From the NCBI RefSeq assembly GCF_900103785.1, contig NZ_FNHE01000004.1, positions 248,001 through 312,000 on the forward strand: a stretch of DNA of 64,000 nucleotides, in the 5' to 3' direction. The notes under the pieces were generated by a model. The model saw nothing but the letters and a program-made list of their open reading frames with translations, was not told the DNA's origin and ran no database searches. The stretch is from Geodermatophilus siccatus. GTDB taxonomy: Bacteria > Actinomycetota > Actinomycetes > Mycobacteriales > Geodermatophilaceae. The translations under genes were made by a program, and so were the position numbers. Positions 10,815-20,548 of this stretch are shown piece after piece (the stretch's first letter is position 1; each line of letters starts with the position of its first letter).

Positions 10815-11735
10815 ATGACCAGCCCAGCCCCCGTCACCTGGATCGACGCCCGCGACGGCGCCCGGCTGGCCGAGCGCCGCTGGACGCCCGACGGCCCGGT
10901 GAGGGGGACCGTCCAGCTGGTGCACGGGCTCTCCGAGCACGCCGGGCGGTACGAGCGGCTGGCCGGCGCGCTCACCGCGCAGGGGTTCGCCGTGGCCGCG
11001 CTCGACCAGCGCGGGCACGGGCTCACGGCGGGGTCCACCGGCCCCGGCGGCTTCGGCGAGGGGGCCACGAGCGACGCCGTCCTCGACGACGCCTGCGACC
11101 TGGGGCAGCGGCTGGCCGCCGACCACCCCGGCGTCCCGCGCTTCCTGCTCGGCCACTCGCTGGGCTCGGCGGTCGCGCTGGCCTCCGCCGAGCGGGACGG
11201 CGCGGACCTGGCCGGCCTGGTGCTGTCCGGCCCGATCGGCGTCGCGCCGCACCTGGCCGCGGCGGTGCCGCAGCTGGAGGCGGCCGTCGCCGGCGGCATG
11301 GGCGACCAGCCGATGGACGCCCTCGGCGCCTTCAACGCGCCCTTCGAGCCCGCCCGCACGCCCTACGACTGGCTCACCCGCGACCCGGCGGAGGTCGACG
11401 CCTACCTGGCCGACCCGCTGTGCGGCGACGACGTCCCGCCCACGTACCGCTACGGCGCCGGGATGTTCGCCCTGGTCACCCGCGCGGCCAGCCCCGAGGG
11501 CGTGGCCGGGCTGCCCGGCGGGCTGCCGGTGCTGCTGCTGGCCGGGCAGCGCGACCCGGTCGGCGGGACCGACGCCGCCCAGGTCGCCGCGCTGGCCGAC
11601 CTGCTGCGCGACCGCGGCCTGCCGGTGGAGCTGCGGGTCTACCCCGACGCCCGGCACGAGGTCTTCAACGAGACCAACCGCGACGAGGTGACCGCCGACC
11701 TGCTCGCCTGGCTGGGGGCCCGGCTCGGCGGCTGA
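10815..11735 (+). CDS. Alpha/beta hydrolase, monoacylglycerol lipase-like
   Basis: The 306-residue serine hydrolase has the oxyanion region VHGLSEHAGRYERLA, DQRGHGLT and the nucleophile elbow GHSLGS, with Asp in GQRDPVGG and His in YPDARHEVFNE. This is the typical pattern of monoacylglycerol lipases and lysophospholipases (COG2267). No signal peptide is present, so it acts in the cytoplasm or at the inner membrane face. A GAGGAGG ribosome site precedes the ATG. It is co-directional with uvrC, 69 bases apart, but uvrC appears to have its own leaderless promoter. Confidence 0.9.
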   Translation: MTSPAPVTWIDARDGARLAERRWTPDGPVRGTVQLVHGLSEHAGRYERLAGALTAQGFAVAALDQRGHGLTAGSTGPGGFGEGATSDAVLDDACDLGQRLAADHPGVPRFLLGHSLGSAVALASAERDGADLAGLVLSGPIGVAPHLAAAVPQLEAAVAGGMGDQPMDALGAFNAPFEPARTPYDWLTRDPAEVDAYLADPLCGDDVPPTYRYGAGMFALVTRAASPEGVAGLPGGLPVLLLAGQRDPVGGTDAAQVAALADLLRDRGLPVELRVYPDARHEVFNETNRDEVTADLLAWLGARLGG

Positions 11736-11791
11736 CCGGCGTCCGGATCACACCGGTGTCCTCTGGTCGGCGAACCGTCGTCCGGCCCACC

Positions 11792-11797
11792 TAACCT
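11792..11797 (+). promoter_or_regulatory. Candidate -10 box (TAACCT) for uvrC, leaderless
   Basis: TAACCT ends 7 bases before the uvrC ATG at 11805, the same geometry as the amidase, ABC-F and sirtuin genes in this window. Confidence 0.5.
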
Positions 11798-11804
11798 GGG
11801 GTAC

Positions 11805-13865
11805 ATGCCCGACCCGTCCACGTACCGACCGGCGGTCGGCAGCATCCCGGAGTCACCCGGCGTCTACAAGTTCCGCGACCCCAACGGCCGGGTGGTCTAC
11901 GTCGGCAAGGCCAAGAGCCTCCGGCAGCGGCTGAACAGCTACTTCGCCGACGTGGCGGGCCTGCACCCGCGCACCCGGCAGATGGTGACGACGGCGGCCA
12001 GCGTCGAGTGGACCGTCGTGGGCACCGAGGTCGAGGCCCTCCAGCTCGAGTACAACTGGATCAAGGAGTTCGACCCGCGGTTCAACGTCCGCTACCGCGA
12101 CGACAAGAGCTACCCGTCGCTGGCCGTGACGCTGAACGAGGAGTACCCGCGGCTGCAGGTGATGCGCGGCCCGAAGAAGAAGGGCGTGCGCTACTTCGGC
12201 CCGTATGCGCACGCCTGGGCGATCCGCGAGACGCTCGACACCCTCACCCGGGTCTTCCCGGCCCGCACCTGCTCCAACGGCGTCTTCAAGCGCGCGGGGC
12301 AGATCGGCCGCCCGTGCCTGCTGGGCTACATCGGCAAGTGCGCCGCCCCCTGCGTCGGCCGGGTCTCCGCCGAGGAGCACCGGGAGATCGTCGACGGCTT
12401 CGTCGAGTTCATGGCCGGCCGCACCGACCAGATGGTCCGCCGCCTGGAGCGCGAGATGGCCGCCGCGGCCGAGGCGATGGAGTACGAGAAGGCCGCCCGG
12501 CTGCGCGACGACCTCGGCGCCCTCAAGCGGGCGATGGAGAAGCAGGCCGTCGTCCTCGGGGACGGCACCGACGCCGACGTCGTCGCCTTCGCCCAGGACG
12601 AGCTCGAGGCCTCGGTGCAGGTCTTCCACGTCCGCGGCGGGCGGGTGCGCGGCCAGCGCGGGTGGATCGTCGACAAGGTCGAGGAGGTCACCACCGGCGA
12701 GCTGGTCGAGCAGTTCCTGCTGCAGGTCTACGGCGGCGTGGACGAGGCGACCGGCGTCGGCGAGGCGGGGGAGGCCGTGCCCAGGGAGGTGCTGGTCCCC
12801 GAGCTGCCCGACGACGCCGACGTCTACGAGGAGCTGCTCAGCGAGCTCCGCGGCAGCCGGGTCAGCCTCCGGGTGCCGCAGCGCGGCGACAAGCGGGCCC
12901 TGCTGGAGACGGTGGAGCGCAACGCCAAGGAGGCCTTCGCCCGGCACCGGGTCAAGCGGGCCAGCGACCTCACGGCGCGCTCGCTGGCGCTCTCGGAGCT
13001 GCAGGAGGCGCTCGAGCTGCCCGAGGCGCCGCTGCGGATCGAGTGCATCGACGTCTCACACGTCCAGCAGACCAACGTCGTGGCGTCGATGGTGGTCTTC
13101 GAGGACGGGCTGGCGAAGAAGTCGGACTACCGCCGCTTCTCGGTCCACCAGGGCACCGACGACACCGCGGCGATGGCCGAGGTCGTCCGCCGCCGGTTCG
13201 CCCGCCACCTCAAGGAGGAGGCCGACCGCCGCGACGAGCAGGGGATCGCCGCGGAGGAGGGCCGGCCGCGCCGGTTCGCCTACCCGCCGAACCTGCTCGT
13301 GGTCGACGGCGGCGCGCCACAGGTCGCCGCGGCCGCCCGGTCGCTCGACGAGCTCGGCGTCGTCGACGTCGCCGTGTGCGGCCTGGCCAAGCGGATGGAG
13401 GAGGTGTGGCTGCCCGGGGAGTCGGACCCGGTCATCCTGCCGCGCACCTCCGAGGCGCTGTACCTGCTCCAGCGGGTCCGCGACGAGGCGCACCGCTTCG
13501 CGATCACCTACCACCGGCAGAAGCGGTCCACCAGCATGCTGGTCTCCCTGTTGGACGACGTCCCCGGCCTCGGGGAGTCGCGGCGGAAGGCGCTGATGAA
13601 GCAGTTCGGGTCCCTCAAGCGGCTGCGTGCCGCCACCGTCGAGGAGCTGGTGGCCGTGCCCGGCATCGGCCGGCGGACGGCGGAGGCCGTGCTCGCGGCG
13701 GTGGCGCAGCCGGAGGTGGGGGAGGCAACGGCCCCGGCGCACGCGGACGACGACGCCGCGGAGGAGGTCGTCGAGGCGACGACCGCCCCGGCCGGCCCGG
13801 CCGAGCGCGGCACGCCCCGCAGCGGCTCCGGCGCCACCGCCGAGGTCGGACTGGTGGTCTCGTGA
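11805..13865 (+). CDS. uvrC: Excinuclease ABC subunit UvrC
   Basis: The 686-residue UvrC makes the dual incisions in nucleotide excision repair. The order is canonical: N-terminal GIY-YIG nuclease ([20 protein letters not shown], residues about 15-35), a Cys-bearing segment, the UVR coiled-coil ([18 protein letters not shown] near 225-240), the RNase H-like 3' domain ([19 protein letters not shown], later LLVVDGG) and a C-terminal helix-hairpin-helix pair ([14 protein letters not shown]). A non-conserved acidic/Ala tail of about 50 residues follows the HhH. Its TGA overlaps the GTG of rapZ, tying repair and the rapZ-yvcK-whiA genes into one transcript, a common actinobacterial arrangement. 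Confidence 0.97.
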   Translation: MPDPSTYRPAVGSIPESPGVYKFRDPNGRVVYVGKAKSLRQRLNSYFADVAGLHPRTRQMVTTAASVEWTVVGTEVEALQLEYNWIKEFDPRFNVRYRDDKSYPSLAVTLNEEYPRLQVMRGPKKKGVRYFGPYAHAWAIRETLDTLTRVFPARTCSNGVFKRAGQIGRPCLLGYIGKCAAPCVGRVSAEEHREIVDGFVEFMAGRTDQMVRRLEREMAAAAEAMEYEKAARLRDDLGALKRAMEKQAVVLGDGTDADVVAFAQDELEASVQVFHVRGGRVRGQRGWIVDKVEEVTTGELVEQFLLQVYGGVDEATGVGEAGEAVPREVLVPELPDDADVYEELLSELRGSRVSLRVPQRGDKRALLETVERNAKEAFARHRVKRASDLTARSLALSELQEALELPEAPLRIECIDVSHVQQTNVVASMVVFEDGLAKKSDYRRFSVHQGTDDTAAMAEVVRRRFARHLKEEADRRDEQGIAAEEGRPRRFAYPPNLLVVDGGAPQVAAAARSLDELGVVDVAVCGLAKRMEEVWLPGESDPVILPRTSEALYLLQRVRDEAHRFAITYHRQKRSTSMLVSLLDDVPGLGESRRKALMKQFGSLKRLRAATVEELVAVPGIGRRTAEAVLAAVAQPEVGEATAPAHADDDAAEEVVEATTAPAGPAERGTPRSGSGATAEVGLVVS

Positions 13866-14881
13866 GCGAACGGGTCGAGACCGCACCCCAGGAGACCGCA
13901 CCCCAGGACGCCGTGCAGGACACCGACCACCGGGACACCGCCCACCTCGAGGTGCCCCCCGGGGCGCCGGGCCACCCGCACAGCGACGTCCCGCCGCCGC
14001 TGGACCCGTCCTCCACCGAGACCCAGCCGCTGGACGTCGTCGTCGTCACCGGGCTCTCCGGCGCCGGCAAGAACAGCGCCGGGCGGGTGCTGGAGGACCT
14101 CGGCTGGTTCGTCGTCGACAACCTGCCGCCGGCGCTGCTGCTGCCGATGGTCGAGCTCGGCGCGCGCGGTGACGTCCGCCGGTTCGCCGCCGTCGTCGAC
14201 GTGCGCAGCCGGGCCTTCTCCAGCGACCTGCAGGAGGCGATCCGGGTGCTCGCCGAGGCCGGCCACCGCCCGCGGGTGGTCTACGTCCACGCGCGCGACG
14301 AGGTGCTGGTCCGCCGCTACGAGTCCAACCGGCGGGAGCACCCGCTGCAGGGCAGCGGCACCCTCACCGACGGCATCACCGAGGAGCGGGCCCTGCTGAC
14401 CGGCATCGCCGGCGAGGCCGACCTCTGGGTCGACACCAGCGACCTCAACGTCCACCAGCTGCGCGCCACGCTGGAGAACGCCTTCGCCCGCGAGGGCAAG
14501 ACGCCGCCGCTGACCGCGACGGTGCTCAGCTTCGGGTTCAAGTACGGCCTGCCGCTGGACGCCGACCTCGTCGTCGACGCCCGCTTCCTGCCCAACCCGC
14601 ACTGGCTGCCCGACCTGCGCCCGCACACCGGCCAGGACCCGGACGTGCGCGACTACGTCCTCGGCCAGGAGGACGCCCGGCCCTTCCTCGACCGCTACAC
14701 CGACGTGCTGCGGCTGCTCATCCCCGGCTACCGCCGGGAGGGCAAGCGGTACCTCACCCTCGCCGTGGGCTGCACCGGCGGCAAGCACCGCAGCGTCGCC
14801 ATCGCCGAGGAGTTCGCCCGCCGGCTGCGTGCGGACGGCGTCGACGCCGCCGTCCAGCACCGCGACCTGGGCCGCGAGTAG
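13862..14881 (+). CDS. rapZ: RapZ/YvcJ family nucleotide-binding protein
   Basis: GTG at 13862 overlaps the uvrC stop (GTGA) and gives 339 residues. About 57 poorly conserved residues (rich in Pro, Thr, Asp) precede the P-loop. The P-loop reads GLSGAGKN (residues 64-71), with Asn where Ser/Thr normally follows the Lys; other actinobacterial members also deviate here. [41 protein letters not shown] and the C-terminal [20 protein letters not shown] are strong RapZ signatures. In E. coli RapZ controls GlmZ sRNA decay; in actinobacteria the role is less clear. Position next to yvcK and whiA is the conserved synteny. Confidence 0.95.
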   Translation: MSERVETAPQETAPQDAVQDTDHRDTAHLEVPPGAPGHPHSDVPPPLDPSSTETQPLDVVVVTGLSGAGKNSAGRVLEDLGWFVVDNLPPALLLPMVELGARGDVRRFAAVVDVRSRAFSSDLQEAIRVLAEAGHRPRVVYVHARDEVLVRRYESNRREHPLQGSGTLTDGITEERALLTGIAGEADLWVDTSDLNVHQLRATLENAFAREGKTPPLTATVLSFGFKYGLPLDADLVVDARFLPNPHWLPDLRPHTGQDPDVRDYVLGQEDARPFLDRYTDVLRLLIPGYRREGKRYLTLAVGCTGGKHRSVAIAEEFARRLRADGVDAAVQHRDLGRE

Positions 14882-15969
14882 TGGGCGCCGCGGAGTCCGT
14901 CCGGCCCGACGGCGCGGCCGGGACCGGGGCCCGGCCGCCGCGGGTCGTCGCCTTCGGCGGGGGCCACGGCCTGGCCGCCGCGCTCGCCGCCTGGCGCCGG
15001 ATCACGCCGGACCTCACCGCGGTCGTCACCGTCGCCGACGACGGTGGCTCCTCCGGGCGGATCCGCCGGGAGATGCCCGTGCTGCCACCCGGGGACCTGC
15101 GCATGGCCCTGGCCGCCCTGGCCGGCGAGCGCGAGGACACCCGGCAGCTGGCGGCGCTGCTGCAGCACCGCCTCGGCGGCACGGGTGTCCTCGCCGGCCA
15201 CTCGGTGGGCAACCTGGTGCTCACGGGGCTGACCGAGATGCACGACGGGGACACCGTCCGCGCGCTGGACGACGTGTGCCGGCTGCTCGGGGCCTGCGGG
15301 CGGGTGCTGCCGATGGCCGACGTCCCGCTCGACCTCGTCGCCCAGGTGGAGAGCGCCGACCCCGACGACCCGGTCCGCACCCGCACGATCCGCGGGCAGT
15401 CGGCGATCGCCGCGACCCCCGGCCGGGTGCGCCACATCCTCGTCGCGCCGGCCGACCCGCCGGTGCCCCCCGCCGTCCTCGACGCCATCGCCGCGGCCGA
15501 CGTCGTCTCGCTCGGCCCGGGCTCCTGGTACACCTCCGTGCTGCCGCACCTGCTGGTGCCGCGGCTGCGCGCCGCGCTCGCCGCGAGCGGCGCCCGGGTG
15601 GTCGTCGTCCTCAACCTCGAACCCCAGCCGGGGGAGACCGACGGCTTCTCGCCGGAGGAGCACCTGACCGTCCTGCAGGGCCATCTCCGCGGAGTGGCAT
15701 TGCACACGGTGATCGCCGATGAGGAATCGGTGGTTGACCGCTGTGGTCTCCTGTCTGCGGTACGTGAGTGCGGTGCCGAGCTCGTGCTGGCCCCGGTCGC
15801 CGAGGACGGTGGCGTGCCGCGGCACGACCCGGCGCGCCTGGCCGGAGCTCTCCGGCAGGCGCTCGGGACGCGGCAGGGCATGGACGAACGCGAGCCGGTA
15901 CCGCAACCTCACGTACCGGATCCGGTACGAGGGGGAGACGAAGGGAACGCCGCACATGGGGCTGGTTGA
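14881..15969 (+). CDS. yvcK: YvcK/CofD-like gluconeogenesis factor
   Basis: The GTG at 14881 shares its G with the rapZ TAG stop. The 362-residue protein begins with VVAFGGGHGLAAAL and has VADDGGSSGRIRREM, both typical of YvcK (UDP-GlcNAc-binding regulator of carbon flow and cell-wall synthesis), followed by LGPGSWYTSVLPHLLV and LNLEPQPGETDGFS. The CofD fold is shared with 2-phospho-L-lactate transferase, but synteny with rapZ and whiA marks it as YvcK. The length includes a 30-residue polar C-terminal tail. Confidence 0.95.
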   Translation: MGAAESVRPDGAAGTGARPPRVVAFGGGHGLAAALAAWRRITPDLTAVVTVADDGGSSGRIRREMPVLPPGDLRMALAALAGEREDTRQLAALLQHRLGGTGVLAGHSVGNLVLTGLTEMHDGDTVRALDDVCRLLGACGRVLPMADVPLDLVAQVESADPDDPVRTRTIRGQSAIAATPGRVRHILVAPADPPVPPAVLDAIAAADVVSLGPGSWYTSVLPHLLVPRLRAALAASGARVVVVLNLEPQPGETDGFSPEEHLTVLQGHLRGVALHTVIADEESVVDRCGLLSAVRECGAELVLAPVAEDGGVPRHDPARLAGALRQALGTRQGMDEREPVPQPHVPDPVRGGDEGNAAHGAG

Positions 15970-15996
15970 GCCCGGGGGAACGTGGGGGTGGACGGC

Positions 15997-16977
15997 ATGG
16001 CGATGACGGCCATGGTCAAGGACGAGCTGTCGCGCGTGGAGTGCACGAAGACCTCCGAGCGCAAGGCTGAGGTCACCGCGCTGCTGCGGTTCAGCGGCGG
16101 CCTGCACATCGTCGGTGGCCGGGTGGTCATCGAGGCAGAGCTGGACACCGGGTCGGTGGCCCGTCGCCTGCGTCGCGACATCAGTGAGGTCTACGGCTAC
16201 ACCAGCGGTGTGAGCGTGCTGGCCGGCGGCAACATCCGCCGCGGGGTGCGCTACCTGGTCCGCATCGCCAAGCACGGCGAGGGCCTGGCCCGGCAGACCG
16301 GGCTAGTCGACCAGCGCGGTCGTCCGGTCCGCGGGCTGCCGCCGTCGGTGGTCAGCGGTGGGATCAACGACGCCGAGGCCGCCTGGCGGGGGGCCTTCCT
16401 GGCGCACGGCTCGCTGACCGAGCCGGGCCGGTCCTCCTCGCTGGAGGTCACCTGCCCGGGGCCCGAGGCCGCGATGGCGCTCGTGGGTGCGGCCCGCCGG
16501 CTGGGCATCGCCGCGAAGGCCCGCGAGGTCCGCGGCGCCGACCGGGTGGTCGTGCGGGACGGCGACGCGATCAGCGCGCTGCTGACCCGGATGGGTGCCC
16601 ACGACGCGGTGCTGGCCTGGGAGGAGCGGCGGATGCGCCGCGAGGTCCGGGCGACCGCCAACCGGCTGGCCAACTTCGACGACGCCAACCTGCGCCGCTC
16701 GGCCCGCGCCGCGGTCGCCGCCAGCGCCCGCGTGGAGCGGGCGCTGGAGATCCTCGACGGCGACGCCCCCGAGCACCTGCTCGTCGCGGGCCGGCTGCGG
16801 CTCGAGCACGGCCAGGCCTCGCTGGAGGAGCTGGGTCAGCGCGCCGAGCCGCCGATGACCAAGGACGCCGTCGCGGGCCGGATCCGCCGGTTGCTGGCCA
16901 TGGCCGACAAGCGCGCCAAGGACCTCGGCATCCCGGACACCGAGTCCGTCGTCACCGAGGACATGCTGACCCAGTAG
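15997..16977 (+). CDS. whiA: DNA-binding protein WhiA
   Basis: The ATG at 15997 gives 326 residues beginning [15 protein letters not shown], the usual start of the family; a GTG at 15982 would add five residues and has its own GGGGGA, so it cannot be excluded. WhiA combines a degenerate LAGLIDADG homing-endonuclease-like N-terminal domain with a C-terminal helix-turn-helix ([31 protein letters not shown]). In Streptomyces it works with WhiB-type proteins to trigger sporulation septation. [20 protein letters not shown] and [20 protein letters not shown] are near-invariant. It is the last gene of the uvrC-rapZ-yvcK-whiA run and is followed by strong hairpins. Confidence 0.95.
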   Translation: MAMTAMVKDELSRVECTKTSERKAEVTALLRFSGGLHIVGGRVVIEAELDTGSVARRLRRDISEVYGYTSGVSVLAGGNIRRGVRYLVRIAKHGEGLARQTGLVDQRGRPVRGLPPSVVSGGINDAEAAWRGAFLAHGSLTEPGRSSSLEVTCPGPEAAMALVGAARRLGIAAKAREVRGADRVVVRDGDAISALLTRMGAHDAVLAWEERRMRREVRATANRLANFDDANLRRSARAAVAASARVERALEILDGDAPEHLLVAGRLRLEHGQASLEELGQRAEPPMTKDAVAGRIRRLLAMADKRAKDLGIPDTESVVTEDMLTQ

Positions 16978-16985
16978 CGGGCGGG

Positions 16986-17035
16986 CCTCGCCCCGTCCAC
17001 CTCCGCGGGCCCAGGGCGGGACCCGGGACGGGGTC
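16986..17035. repeat. GC-rich hairpin element after whiA (CCGGGACGGGG type)
   Basis: CCCCGTCC is followed about 30 bases later by GGGACGGGG, so the arms pair. The right arm and flank, GGGACCCGGGACGGGGTC (17018-17035), recur identically at 63838-63855, and a variant ending in GGGACGGGGCC is at 23332-23384. Confidence 0.5.
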
Positions 17036-17052
17036 GTCCCGGCCGGCCACCA

Positions 17053-17084
17053 GGGGCACTCCCCGCTGCTGCGGGGGGTGCCCC
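17053..17084. terminator. Strong hairpin, likely whiA terminator
   Basis: GGGGCACTCCCCGC (17053-17066) pairs with GCGGGGGGTGCCCC (17071-17084), 14 bp with one G-T wobble and a TGCT loop. No T-run follows. Confidence 0.6.
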
Positions 17085-17122
17085 GTCGCGTCACCCGGTC
17101 GGAGAGGGTCTCCCGCGGGGGC

Positions 17123-17365
17123 CCCGCTGCAACCGGTGCCGGTCGCCCGCGAGCAGGCGGTCGACACAGTGCGCATCGGCGTCGCCGTCCGCCCCGCGGA
17201 CCGCAGCGCCCCGGCCGCGTTGCTGGAGGCCGCCGCCCAGGCGCCCGACACCGCCGAGGCCACCGGCCGGGACCGGGTCCTGGCCGCGGTCCCGGCGGTC
17301 CGGACGGGGTGCACGCCCCCGTTGCGGGCGGCGCCGGCGTCGCGGAGCCGGTGCCCGGCTGCTGA
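17123..17365 (+). pseudogene. Possible relic of a GGDEF (diguanylate cyclase) C-terminus
   Basis: This lies in the 499-base gap between whiA and gap. A GC3-rich frame reads [20 protein letters not shown], then [20 protein letters not shown]. It resembles the end of GGDEF domains (SIGVA, then ALLxxADxALYxAKxxGRDRV), but the ALYxAK core is degraded and no GGDEF motif or upstream domain remains. The frame then shifts to reach a TGA at 17363-17365. I read it as a fragment; by motif only, so confidence is modest. A minus-strand coding reading was judged less likely. Confidence 0.4.
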
Positions 17366-18481
<1,116 letters not shown>

Positions 18482-18483
18482 CG

Positions 18484-19677
18484 ATGCGGACCCTCGACGA
18501 CCTGCTCGCCGAGGGCGTCTCGGGTCGGCGCGTGTTCCTGCGCGCCGACCTGAACGTCCCGCTGGACAAGTCCACCCGGGCGATCACCGACGACGGCCGG
18601 ATCCGCGCCAGCCTGCCCACGCTGCAGGCGCTGCGCGACGCCGGCGCCCGCGTCGTGGTCGCCGCCCACCTGGGCCGGCCCAAGGGCGCACCGGACCCGC
18701 AGTACTCGCTGGCGCCGGTCGCCGCGCGGCTCGGGGAGCTGCTCGGCGCCGACGTCCCGCTGGCGGCCGACGTCGCCGGGGAGGACGCCCGGACCCGGGC
18801 CGGGGCGCTCGGCGACGGCGACGTCCTGCTGCTGGAGAACGTGCGCTTCGAGGCCGCCGAGACGTCGAAGGACGACGCCGAGCGGGGCGAGCTGGCCGAC
18901 CGGTTCGCCGCCCTCGCCGACGTCTTCGTCGACGACGCGTTCGGCGCGGTGCACCGCAAGCACGCCTCGGTGTACGACGTGGCGCTGCGGCTGCCGCACG
19001 TCGCCGGGCGGCTGGTGGCCACCGAGCTCGGCGTGCTGACCCGGCTGACCCGGGACCCCGAGCGACCCTACGTCGTGGTGCTCGGCGGCTCGAAGGTCAG
19101 CGACAAGCTCGCCGTCATCGAGGCGCTGCTGCCCAAGGTCGACCGGCTGCTGGTCGGCGGTGGGATGTGCTTCACCTTCCTCGCCGCCCAGGGCCACGGC
19201 GTCGGCAAGTCGCTGCTGGAGGCCGACCAGGTCGAGACCTGCCGGCGGCTGCTGGCCGAGGCGGGGGAGCGGATCGTGCTGCCGCTCGACGTGGTCTGCG
19301 CGCCGGAGTTCAGCGCCGAGGTGGAGACGACCACCGTCCCCGTCGACCAGATCCCGGACGACCAGATGGGCCTGGACGTCGGCCCGCGCACGGTGGAGGC
19401 CTTCGGCCGCGAGCTGGGCGGTGCCCGCACCGTCTTCTGGAACGGCCCGATGGGCGTCTTCGAGCTCAGCACCTTCCAGGCCGGCACCCGCGGGGTGGCC
19501 GAGGCGGTGGGCGCGGTCGACGGCCTGTCGGTCGTCGGTGGCGGCGACTCCGCCGCCGCGGTGCGCCAGCTCGGCCTCGACGAGGCCGCCTACGGCCACA
19601 TCAGCACCGGCGGCGGCGCGTCGCTGGAGTACCTCGAGGGCCGGCAGCTGCCCGGCCTCGCGGTGCTGGCCGACTGA
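18484..19677 (+). CDS. pgk: Phosphoglycerate kinase
   Basis: The 397-residue Pgk transfers phosphate from 1,3-bisphosphoglycerate to ADP. It shows [28 protein letters not shown], the hinge region [25 protein letters not shown] and the nucleotide-binding [15 protein letters not shown] with [12 protein letters not shown]. It starts 2 bases after the gap stop and ends 15 bases before tpiA, clearly one operon. Length is normal for bacterial Pgk. Confidence 0.97.
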   Translation: MRTLDDLLAEGVSGRRVFLRADLNVPLDKSTRAITDDGRIRASLPTLQALRDAGARVVVAAHLGRPKGAPDPQYSLAPVAARLGELLGADVPLAADVAGEDARTRAGALGDGDVLLLENVRFEAAETSKDDAERGELADRFAALADVFVDDAFGAVHRKHASVYDVALRLPHVAGRLVATELGVLTRLTRDPERPYVVVLGGSKVSDKLAVIEALLPKVDRLLVGGGMCFTFLAAQGHGVGKSLLEADQVETCRRLLAEAGERIVLPLDVVCAPEFSAEVETTTVPVDQIPDDQMGLDVGPRTVEAFGRELGGARTVFWNGPMGVFELSTFQAGTRGVAEAVGAVDGLSVVGGGDSAAAVRQLGLDEAAYGHISTGGGASLEYLEGRQLPGLAVLAD

Positions 19678-19692
19678 GCGAGGAGGACGGAC

Positions 19693-20520
19693 GTGGCACG
19701 CAGGGGCACTCCCGCACGCCGTGAGGGACGCCGGCCGCTCATCGCCGGCAACTGGAAGATGAACCTCACGCACCTCGAGGCGATCGGCCTGGTGCAGAAG
19801 CTGGCGTTCAGCCTCAAGGAGCCAGAGCTGGAGGCCGCCGAGGTCGTCGTCCTGCCGCCGTTCACCGCGCTGCGCAGCGTGCAGACGCTGGTGACCGGCG
19901 ACAAGCTCGAGATCGGCTACGGCGCGCAGGACCTCTCGGTGCAGGACTCCGGCGCCTACACCGGCGAGGTCAGCGGCGCGATGCTCGCCGCGCTGGCCTG
20001 CCGCTACGTCGTCGTCGGGCACTCCGAGCGGCGCACGCTGCACGGTGAGGACGACGCCGTGGTGGCCGGCAAGGTGCAGGCGGCGCTGCGGCACGGGCTG
20101 GTGCCGATCCTCTGCGTGGGGGAGGGGCTGGAGGTGCGCCGGGCCGGCGAGCACGTCGGGCACTGCACCGCCCAGCTCGACGCCGCGCTCGAGGGGTTGA
20201 CCGCCGAGCAGCTCACGAGCCCTGGAGGGGGCACCGGCATCGTGATCGCGTACGAGCCGGTGTGGGCGATCGGCACCGGCGAGGTCGCCACGCCCGAGGA
20301 CGCTCAGGAAGTGTGCGGTGCCCTACGGCCACGGCTCGCCGAGCGTTTCGGCGCCGAGACCGCCGGGATCGTCCGTATCCTCTACGGCGGGTCGGTGAAG
20401 GCCGCGAACACGGCCGGGATCCTGGCCGGGCCGGACGTCGACGGTGCACTCGTCGGCGGTGCCAGCCTGGACGGCGACGAGTTCGCGCAGATCTGTCGGA
20501 CAGCCGCCGACGTCGGCTGA
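19693..20520 (+). CDS. tpiA: Triose-phosphate isomerase
   Basis: The 275-residue TIM interconverts dihydroxyacetone phosphate and glyceraldehyde-3-phosphate. Active-site segments are GNWKMN (Lys22), [17 protein letters not shown] and YGGSVKAAN. The GTG start at 19693 has AGGAGG six bases upstream. The N-terminus carries about ten extra basic residues ([12 protein letters not shown]) before the usual [10 protein letters not shown]. Third gene of the operon; the next gene starts 28 bases later and is not glycolytic. Confidence 0.97.
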   Translation: MARRGTPARREGRRPLIAGNWKMNLTHLEAIGLVQKLAFSLKEPELEAAEVVVLPPFTALRSVQTLVTGDKLEIGYGAQDLSVQDSGAYTGEVSGAMLAALACRYVVVGHSERRTLHGEDDAVVAGKVQAALRHGLVPILCVGEGLEVRRAGEHVGHCTAQLDAALEGLTAEQLTSPGGGTGIVIAYEPVWAIGTGEVATPEDAQEVCGALRPRLAERFGAETAGIVRILYGGSVKAANTAGILAGPDVDGALVGGASLDGDEFAQICRTAADVG

Positions 20521-20548
20521 CCGCCGCCGCCGGACGGGCGGGGAGCGG

